Positions 7,707 through 13,661 of a stretch of DNA of 13,661 bases are shown in pieces; the stretch's first letter is position 1, and each line of letters starts with the position of its first letter. The stretch is from positions 1-13,661 of the forward strand of contig DBDP01000093.1 in assembly GCA_002293625.1 (NCBI GenBank), given 5' to 3'. The position numbers and the translations under genes were made by a program. The stretch comes from Clostridiales bacterium UBA929 (GTDB lineage: Bacteria; Bacillota; Clostridia; Oscillospirales; UBA929). A model generated the notes under the pieces. It was not told the origin of the DNA. It was given only the letters and a program-made list of their open reading frames with translations, and did no database searches.

Positions 7707-9752
7707 ATGAATCAAAAAATCACGGACTTAGAGCGGGACAGAACCAAAAGCGCGGGGACGCTGACGACCAATCAGGGCGTCGGCATCGCCGGCAACGACG
7801 ATTCGCTGAAGGCGGGCAAGCGCGGTCCGACCTTAATGGAGGATTTCATCTTCCGCGAAAAAATCACGCATTTTGACCATGAGCGTATCCCGGAACGGAT
7901 CGTTCACGCGCGAGGCTCCGGCGCGCACGGCGTTTTTCAGGTATACAAAAGCCTCTCGCATCTGACGAGTGCGCATTTCCTCAGCGATCCCGGCTTGGTG
8001 ACGCCGGTATTCGTCCGCTTCTCCACCGTGGCGGGCTTTCGCGGCTCGGCCGATACCGTGCGGGACGTGCGCGGATTCGCCGTGAAGTTTTACACGCAGG
8101 AAGGCAATTACGACATCGTAGGCAACAACTTCCCCGTTTTTTTCATTCAAGACGCCATCAAGTTTCCCGATCTGATCCACGCTGTGAAGCCGGAGCCGAA
8201 CAACGAAATGCCGCAGGCGGCGTCCGCCCACGACACATTTTGGGACTTCGTTGCCAATACGCCCGAAACGATGCACACCGTCATGTGGCTGATGTCGCCG
8301 CGCGCGCTGCCGAAAAGCTACCGCATGATGGAGGGGTTCGGCATCCACACCTTCCGGCTCGTCAACGCGGAGGGGGCGTTTAAGTTCGTCAAGTTCCACT
8401 GGAAGCCGATGCTCGGCGTACATTCGCTTGTGTGGGACGAGGCGCAGGTCATATCGGGGAAAGACCCGGATTTTAACCGCCGCGACCTGTGGGACAGCAT
8501 TGAAAACAACGTCCCCGTTGAGTTCGAGCTGGGAATCCAAGTGCTGGATCCCGAAGATGAGTTCCGGTTTGACTTTGACATTTTAGACCCCACCAAGCTG
8601 TGGCCGGAGGAACTGATCCCCGTACAGCGGGTGGGCAAAATGACGCTGAACCGCAACCCGGACAACTTTTTCGCCGAGACGGAGCAGGTGGCGTTCTGCC
8701 CCGCGAACATTGTTCCCGGTATCGATTTTACCAACGATCCGCTGCTGCAAGGCCGCCTGTTCTCGTATTTGGATACGCAGATTTCGCGGCTCGGCGGCCC
8801 GAACTTCCATCAGCTCCCGATCAACCGCCCGCTCGCGACGGTCAGCAACAACCAGCGCGACGGCATCCACCGCATGAATATCGACGTCGGTCAGACGAGC
8901 TACAACACGAACGCGCTGAACGGAAACGAACCGCATCCGGCACGTGCGGGTGAGAGCCGTTTCGAGCATTATCAGGAGCGGGTGGACGGAAGCGCGATCC
9001 GCGAACGCAGCGAGAGCTTTCGCGACCATTATACTCAGGCCGCCATGTTTTGGAACAGTATGTCGGGGCATGAAAAAGCGCACATCGTGGACGCGTTCAG
9101 CTTCGAGCTTGGTAAATGTATGAATATGCCAACGCGTAAAACTGTCGTCAATATGCTCGCGGGCGTGAGCGCCGACTTGGCGAATGCCGTCGGCGAGGGA
9201 CTAGGCGTCCGCCCCGAAGCGAAAAACGCCCCGAATCCGCCCGCGTCGCCCGCGCTCAGTATGGACAACACGCCAAAAAGCCCGAAAACCAGCAAGACAG
9301 CCGTCTTGGTCGGTCCGGGATTCAACAGGTCGCAGTTTGACGCCGTGACGTCCGCGATTGAGAAAGCCGGGGGCACGTATGACGCCATTTGCAAGAAGCT
9401 CGGTCCCATCACGGCACTGGATAAGTCCATCGTCGATTGCACGAAAACCTACGCGATGGTTTCGTCGGTGATGTACGACGCCGTGTTCGTGCCGGACGGC
9501 GAACAGGTCGCCATTATGAAGGAATGCGCCGACGCGCGGCACTTTATCGAGGAGGCGTACCGGCATTACAAAACCATCGGGTTTGGCAGTCAGGCGGCGT
9601 GTCTGCTGAGCCGGATCCAGCAAGACGGGGAGAACGCGACGGCCGGTGTCGTCATCCTGAAATCCTCCCGTTCCGTAAAAGAGTTCATCGCCTCACTCAC
9701 CGAAGGTCGGCATTTTCAGCGGGGTCAAGCCGTGATGGCACCACCGGCATGA
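7707..9752 (+). CDS. katE: Large-subunit (clade 2-type) monofunctional heme catalase
   Basis: A 681-residue catalase that converts hydrogen peroxide to water and oxygen. The active-site segment FDHERIPERIVHARGSGAHG contains catalytic His67. NNFPVFFIQD holds the catalytic Asn (140/141). RLFSYLDTQ holds the proximal heme-ligand Tyr354, with Arg350 nearby. Beyond the core (about residue 500) come a Pro/Lys-rich linker and, from about residue 530 (KTAVLVGPGF), a flavodoxin/DJ-1-like C-terminal domain, which marks the large-subunit class. ATG at 7707 is preferred because AAAGGCGG ends six bases before it. An in-frame ATG at 7683 would add eight residues (MQLERRCI) with no ribosome site. No signal peptide is seen, so it is cytoplasmic. 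It is probably a single-gene unit, divergent from the HAD gene and convergent with the importer ATPase 13 bases downstream. A catalase in a presumed anaerobe suggests oxygen exposure. Confidence 0.95.
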   Translation: MNQKITDLERDRTKSAGTLTTNQGVGIAGNDDSLKAGKRGPTLMEDFIFREKITHFDHERIPERIVHARGSGAHGVFQVYKSLSHLTSAHFLSDPGLVTPVFVRFSTVAGFRGSADTVRDVRGFAVKFYTQEGNYDIVGNNFPVFFIQDAIKFPDLIHAVKPEPNNEMPQAASAHDTFWDFVANTPETMHTVMWLMSPRALPKSYRMMEGFGIHTFRLVNAEGAFKFVKFHWKPMLGVHSLVWDEAQVISGKDPDFNRRDLWDSIENNVPVEFELGIQVLDPEDEFRFDFDILDPTKLWPEELIPVQRVGKMTLNRNPDNFFAETEQVAFCPANIVPGIDFTNDPLLQGRLFSYLDTQISRLGGPNFHQLPINRPLATVSNNQRDGIHRMNIDVGQTSYNTNALNGNEPHPARAGESRFEHYQERVDGSAIRERSESFRDHYTQAAMFWNSMSGHEKAHIVDAFSFELGKCMNMPTRKTVVNMLAGVSADLANAVGEGLGVRPEAKNAPNPPASPALSMDNTPKSPKTSKTAVLVGPGFNRSQFDAVTSAIEKAGGTYDAICKKLGPITALDKSIVDCTKTYAMVSSVMYDAVFVPDGEQVAIMKECADARHFIEEAYRHYKTIGFGSQAACLLSRIQQDGENATAGVVILKSSRSVKEFIASLTEGRHFQRGQAVMAPPA

Positions 9753-9765
9753 CACGAAGTTTTTT

Positions 9766-10542
9766 CTATTCTTCGTAGTGCATCAGAAACCGTTTCATCC
9801 GTTCGCTCGAAGGGTTGTCGAACACATCCTGTGGGGTTCCGTTTTCCAGCACCGAACCTTCGTCTAAAAACAATAGCTTGTCGGCGAGCTGACGCGCAAA
9901 CTGCATCTCATGCGTTACTATGATCATCGTGGTGTTTTTCTCCGCCAAGCCACGAATCACCCGCAGCACCTCGCCCGTAAGCTCCGGGTCAAGCGCCGAC
10001 GTCGGTTCGTCAAAGCAGAGAATATCGGGGTTCAGAGCCAGCGCCCTCGCGATCGCGACGCGCTGCTGCTGTCCGCCGGACAGTTCGTGCGGATAGGCGT
10101 CCTTCTTCGCGAGCAAACCGACTTGATCCAAAATCTCCAAGCCTTTCTGCAATGTTTCGGCTAAAACCCGCGCCTTGTCTTCCTTAAACCCCGGCTGTTT
10201 CTTTGCCCACAGTTCACGGGCAAGGGTAACGTTTCTCAGCGCCGTATACTGCGGGAACAGATTAAACGACTGAAACACAAGCCCGAAATGCAGGCGCTTC
10301 GCACGAAGCTCCTCCTGCGTCCCCGGAATCTCCGAATCGTATAAAACCTCGCCCCGTACGGTGATGCGCCCCGCGTCCATCCGCTCCAAAAAGTTCAGGC
10401 AGCGCAGCAGGGTGGACTTGCCGCCGCCCGACGGACCGATGATGGCAAGGGCTTCGCCTTCCTCCAAGGAAAAAGACACACGGTTCAATACCCTGCCGGA
10501 GCCGAAAGACTTTATTACGTTTTGCACTTCCAGAATAGCCAT
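9766..10542 (-). CDS. Polar amino-acid ABC importer, ATP-binding protein (GlnQ-like)
   Basis: A 258-residue ATPase, the normal length for the GlnQ/HisP group, which powers uptake of polar amino acids through a membrane permease. Walker A is GPSGGGKST (from Gly36), the Q-loop is VFQSFNLFPQYT (Gln91), the signature is an intact LSGGQQQR (154-161), Walker B is ILCFDEPTSALD (Asp178, Glu179), and the switch is His211 (VTHEMQFA). There is a ~15-residue stretch before the signature helix (WAKKQPGFKEDKARVLAETL) that is longer than in GlnQ of E. coli but common in clostridial members. The ATG at 10542 has GAGGG very close upstream (3 bases), suggesting modest initiation. It is the last gene of the importer unit, after the permease and an intercistronic hairpin. 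The substrate is unknown. Confidence 0.93.
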   Translation of the reverse strand: MAILEVQNVIKSFGSGRVLNRVSFSLEEGEALAIIGPSGGGKSTLLRCLNFLERMDAGRITVRGEVLYDSEIPGTQEELRAKRLHFGLVFQSFNLFPQYTALRNVTLARELWAKKQPGFKEDKARVLAETLQKGLEILDQVGLLAKKDAYPHELSGGQQQRVAIARALALNPDILCFDEPTSALDPELTGEVLRVIRGLAEKNTTMIIVTHEMQFARQLADKLLFLDEGSVLENGTPQDVFDNPSSERMKRFLMHYEE

Positions 10543-10559
10543 AAACCCTCACGAAAGCC

Positions 10560-10582
10560 AATTCCCGCCACCGGCGGGAATT
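10560..10582 (-). other. Intercistronic hairpin between permease and ATPase genes
   Basis: Perfect 10-bp arms AATTCCCGCC and GGCGGGAATT enclose a 3-base loop. The stem lies 6 bases after the permease stop codon and about 17 bases before the ATPase start. No T-run follows on either strand, so a full terminator is unlikely. It may protect the upstream transcript end or set the ratio of permease to ATPase. Confidence 0.7.
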
Positions 10583-10588
10583 GTGTTA

Positions 10589-11233
10589 TTAAGCCCTAAA
10601 ATAGCTCATTCTCTTCTCTGCGTAACCAAACAGAAGCGTCAGTACGCCTACAAAGAGCAGATAGAAAGCGCCGGTGTAAAACAGCGGCCATATCAAACCC
10701 TTCGTCATAATGTCCTCGGCGGCTTTCAAAACCTCCGTCACCATGATCACGCGGGCAAGGGCGGTGTCCTTCACCAGCGTGATGATCTCGTTTGACATCG
10801 GCGCGGTGATGCGCTTGATCACCTGCAGCAGGATAACGCGGAAGAACACCTGCGTCTTCGTCATCCCCAAAACCTGCCCGGCTTCATACTGGCTGCGGGA
10901 GATGCTCTCGATCCCCCCGCGGTATATCTCGCTGAAGTAACACGCGTAGTTGATGGCGAACGCAATCACGACAGACGTAAAGCGCGACAGGATGGGCGAG
11001 CCGAAGATGAACCCCGGCACATAAAACACGATTAGGATTTGGAGCATCAGGGGAATCCCGCGTATGATCCACACAAACGTCTTGACGGTAAAGCGCAAGG
11101 GCTTAAACCGGGACATCGACCCGAACGCGATAACCAGCCCCAGCGGAAGCGCCAGCAAAAGCGTCAGCGCGAACATCAGGCATGTGGATCGGAACCCGCT
11201 TAACAGGCTGGTCGTTACGTCAATAAAGCCCAT
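10589..11233 (-). CDS. Polar amino-acid ABC importer, permease protein (GlnP/HisM-like)
   Basis: A 214-residue integral membrane protein of the His/Glu/Gln/Arg importer permease family. Hydrophobic segments appear near residues 18-38, 54-76, 84-102 and 184-206, with further apolar stretches between. The conserved EAA loop that contacts the ATPase is YRGGIESISRSQYEAGQVLGM. It is followed by TKTQVFFRVILLQ and a family-typical IITLVKDTALARVI segment. The ATG at 11233 is preceded by AGGGGAC with about 7 bases of spacing. It lies between the remnant of the binding-protein gene and the ATPase gene, the usual order for such importers. Confidence 0.93.
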   Translation of the reverse strand: MGFIDVTTSLLSGFRSTCLMFALTLLLALPLGLVIAFGSMSRFKPLRFTVKTFVWIIRGIPLMLQILIVFYVPGFIFGSPILSRFTSVVIAFAINYACYFSEIYRGGIESISRSQYEAGQVLGMTKTQVFFRVILLQVIKRITAPMSNEIITLVKDTALARVIMVTEVLKAAEDIMTKGLIWPLFYTGAFYLLFVGVLTLLFGYAEKRMSYFRA

Positions 11234-11269
11234 ATCCAGTCCCCTGTATTGGGAGCGGAGAACGATACG

Positions 11270-11314
11270 CGGTCGTCCCGACCGTCCGCGGGACGCCGAG
11301 GACGGCGTCCCCTA
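11270..11314. repeat. Palindromic intergenic element, related to the block at 1231-1340
   Basis: Two adjacent inverted repeats: arms CGGTCG/CGACCG (11270-11275, 11279-11284), and arms GGGACGCCG/CGGCGTCCC (11290-11298, 11303-11311) with loop AGGA. The second stem runs into CCCCTACA, the same edge sequence as at 1335-1341. GGCGTCC and GGACGCC arms are shared with the stem at 1286-1303. It sits between the binding-protein remnant and the permease gene, so it would be transcribed within the importer operon. Confidence 0.65.
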
Positions 11315-11342
11315 CAATACAATTCATCCTCTCTCCGTATTT

Positions 11343-11474
11343 TTATCCCTTAAACGTGGTGTCCAGCAGGAGGGCGTTTTCAAGACCGTATTTCTCCGCC
11401 AGCGTTTGCATGTCGCCGCTTTCAAACAGCTCCTCAATCGCGGTGTTGACCTTCGCGCTTATCCCTTGATTCAT
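11343..11474 (-). pseudogene. Amino-acid ABC importer substrate-binding protein, C-terminal remnant cut at a breakpoint
   Basis: The minus strand encodes a ~42-residue tail, AKVNTAIEELFESGDMQTL followed by AEKYGLENALLLDTTFKG and a stop. This is typical of the end of family 3 solute-binding proteins, whose last helices read like VNxAIxELxxxGxxxxLxEKYGL. These proteins are normally about 250-290 residues with a signal peptide or lipobox. Everything upstream is missing here. An in-frame TAA (11475-11477) precedes the ATG at 11472-11474, and the sequence beyond is AT-rich and unrelated. The ATG is probably accidental or an internal Met. Position directly upstream of the permease and ATPase genes supports the assignment. 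The gene was most likely intact in the original bacterium. Confidence 0.75.
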
Positions 11475-13500
11475 TTATATATCACCGACTTTATACCATC
11501 TTATCTTTTAACAATGCCTTTAAGTAACACACTTAAAAATGTATCTTACGGATGCAACTGCGTCCGAAGCCTTGTAATTTTGCTACACTAATGACGTACG
11601 ATGTATTCAGAGTATGTTATCTTTTTGAGAGCTTGAAACACAAATACTCTAGTGCTTTTGAAGATAAATATGAAATGAAGTCCTGTGACGATCCTGAACT
11701 GACGTCGTTCGTTCTGTGCAAAATCGATAAAAATACGATAATTATAAAGCAATATAAAGCGTATCGTCAACCGCCAGTTCCAAGTGTTGTTTGGATCATG
11801 CTGCATCTGATATCAGCATAACCACGACGTGGGACAAATTACTGAGAAATTCCTACATCTTTTTTCCAGGTGATAGGCAGAATCGATTCAGGGGTTTTCA
11901 GGGACCTCCTAAGATTTTTAGACACTTTTCAGGGAAATTGTAAAGGAAATTACTCGCGTTGACTTATGTCGTTCGCCTTATAATATTCTGAGCTTCGTCG
12001 TCACCCGTGTTTGTTCACATGAAATGCAGGCCTACATGAAATTGTGCCCGATCTATATGTTCTAACAATATATTAGCCAATGGCTTGTGTTACTGAGCCA
12101 GCAAGAAAACTTATGAAGGTATGCGGTGTGTTGATATGAATTTAAAAGCCAATGCTACGTAATGGGCTGCTTTATGTTCAGCTTTTCATATATTTCTGTC
12201 TCGTACGCACCACACATAACTCCTAGATTTTTCTTTTTTATTGTACATATAAAATAAATCTTTAATGTGGGTAATAAAATGCAGTGAACGTAGACGTAAC
12301 CAGCAGAATCATTAAAGTATCTCAAGTCCAAAATTCTTAACGGACACGCAACAGTATCTTGATTTTTGTTATATTCGAATACTTAATATAATAAAGTACC
12401 TAATAATGGGCGATTTTTTATTAATTTTTACTTTCAACTAACTGATTCCTTAGTTACTTTAGACATGATGATTGAGATATAAATGTTAACCAAGATTCGA
12501 AAAAGATTGTTTTGAATTTCGAGTATATAATTCGGGGCAAGCCGGTGTGTTAAAAATAAATTCTGCTGCAAAAAAAAAAACCCCCAAAAATTCTCTCAAA
12601 AGGAAGCCCGTAAGTAGTCCGAGGTTTGAATGGAGTATTACGTCAGTAAGCTCACTTTTGCACATGTCTACAGGGGGGAATATTCGTTGAAATAATTCAA
12701 AATGGTAGCATAGTTATGCGGTGTCGTGATTTTAGTATGATAACTTAGCAATAATAAATCAACGTCAGTAAAAATTAGCTACACAAAGTCTCTAAGAACC
12801 CCCCAAAATTCTCAGTACTCCAAGTTGACGTGCGGTCTTTCACTTCCATGTTTTGCTAGAGGCTATACGATGCATTGCAAGCGAGTGATAATAGGTGATG
12901 TTCATTTGCTTAACCGTCGTTACAGACAGCCTGTGTCTACTCATTGGTCGCAAGAACAAACACACTTGTTATTCCCCCCCCTCCTTGACATAGCTGCACT
13001 TTGCATGCTACCTCACGAATTCATAGTTGCAATAGAAGAACCCTCTTCTGGTAGGGTTTGCAGCTAAGGCTTCCTGTATTTTGGGCTTCTCTCTATTTGG
13101 TCTTGGCATTTTTCTTCGTCGTTTGTTTACACGAGTTACTTTTTATTTACCTACGTTATTTCAACTACCGAAATTAAATAATGCAAAAGAAGAGGAAAAA
13201 TTATCTTTTTTTTTTTTGAGTTCATGAAGACATGGCTGTCGGCGATCGAAGCTTATCCCAGGGTATGCTTAGTGACTCTATAACACCGCAGTAAATCTTA
13301 AGACAATAAAACATCAAATTTGATTCGAACCAGCTGTCTCTTTCATTACTTCATCTTTTTTTTCAATATTAACTTAGTTGTTTATTAATCGGTAAATAAT
13401 TTGTCGGTCCATCAGCCAATTAGCATTTCGGTCGGTCAATAAGAAGCACTGTGATATCTCTACGTAATGGTGTTACGTACGCGATTTATGAAGTAAAGAA
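11475..13500. other. AT-rich, gene-poor segment of different origin (likely non-bacterial)
   Basis: Composition changes abruptly from GC-rich coding DNA to AT-rich DNA with stops in all frames. I found no protein I recognise. The longest open frames (11552-11821 and 12825-13067, + strand) have no ribosome site or familiar motif. Homopolymer runs are present: 11 A then 5 C at 12570-12585, 8 C at 12974-12981 and 12 T at 13206-13217. Short dispersed repeats occur, such as TTTTCAGGGA at 11895 and 11926, and CCCCCAAAA/ATTCTC-like strings at about 12581 and 12799. No tRNA, rRNA or complete transposon was recognised. It resembles eukaryotic intergenic DNA. Confidence 0.6.
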
Positions 13501-13661
13501 ACTGGCACCGGCTAAAAACGGCACAAAACAGATGTATAGTCATGCATTATAAACTGGGACCGGCTAAAAACGGCACAAAACAGATGTATAGTCATGTATT
13601 ATAAACTGGCACCGGCTAAAAACGGCACAAAACAGATGTATAGTCATGTATTATAAACTGG
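13501..13661. repeat. 52-bp tandem repeat (three full copies plus the start of a fourth)
   Basis: Copies start at 13501, 13553, 13605 and 13657 (partial), each beginning ACTGG. They are almost identical: copy 2 has G for C at its sixth base (ACTGGG against ACTGGC), and copy 1 has CATGCAT where copies 2 and 3 have CATGTAT. Inside the unit, CGGCTAAAAA and CGGCACAAAA form a 10-bp near-repeat, and ATGTAT occurs twice 10 bp apart. The array runs off the window end. There are no variable spacers, so it is a satellite or minisatellite rather than a CRISPR array. Confidence 0.95.

Noticed and set aside
9754..9776. Terminator between catalase and the importer ATPase (arms ACGAAG/CTTCGT)
   Set aside because: Only 6-bp arms around an 11-base loop, and the T-run lies in the loop rather than after the stem.
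11472..11474. Small stand-alone gene starting at this ATG (minus strand)
   Set aside because: Its product is the tail of a binding protein, and the ATG sits right at the breakpoint, so it is a cut gene rather than a real small protein.
11552..11821. 89-residue open frame in the AT-rich segment
   Set aside because: No ribosome site, no familiar domain and a composition consistent with chance. Splicing signals could not be judged.
12825..13067. 80-residue open frame in the AT-rich segment
   Set aside because: Short, not recognisable, and with no supporting context.
13501..13661. Possible CRISPR array at the right end
   Set aside because: The whole 52-bp unit repeats with only a few base changes. 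There are no variable spacers and no cas genes.

Overview
The window joins two unlike pieces of DNA. Positions 1 to about 11,470 are GC-rich, densely packed bacterial sequence. Positions from about 11,475 to 13,661 are AT-rich, gene-poor and end in a 52-bp tandem repeat. The bacterial part looks like an uncultured clostridial Firmicute (Oscillospiraceae-like). This rests on the protein styles, good Shine-Dalgarno sites, TTG and GTG starts, consensus sigma-A promoters and GC-rich palindromic intergenic repeats. The right part looks more like eukaryotic (host or environmental) DNA. The breakpoint cuts a bacterial gene, so a chimeric contig is the simplest reading.

Layout, left to right. (1) 1-1176 (+): the C-terminal part of a GH94 beta-glucan phosphorylase or cyclic beta-1,2-glucan synthase-like protein, cut by the window edge and apparently also lacking the family's C-terminal tail. 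(2) 1177-1419: a cluster of palindromes (1231-1340) and a promoter. (3) 1420-4945 (+): two overlapping genes for a heterodimeric ABC exporter. Its degenerate ATPase-site residues are split between the subunits as expected for this class. (4) 4953-7584 (-): an HAD phosphatase followed by a GyrB/ParE-like type IIA topoisomerase subunit, driven by a clear promoter at 7611-7639. (5) 7707-9752 (+): a large-subunit, clade 2-type catalase, divergent from the HAD gene. (6) 9766-11474 (-): a polar amino-acid ABC importer in the order binding protein (only its last ~40 residues remain), permease, ATPase, with a strong hairpin between permease and ATPase.

From about 11,475 onward I see no credible gene. 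There are homopolymer runs, short dispersed repeats and, from 13,501 to the end, three full 52-bp tandem copies running off the window.

No single new defence or biosynthetic system is visible. The points most worth following are the breakpoint, the exporter asymmetry, the palindromic repeat family seen at two places, the shortened GH94 protein, and the topoisomerase B subunit without an adjacent A subunit.
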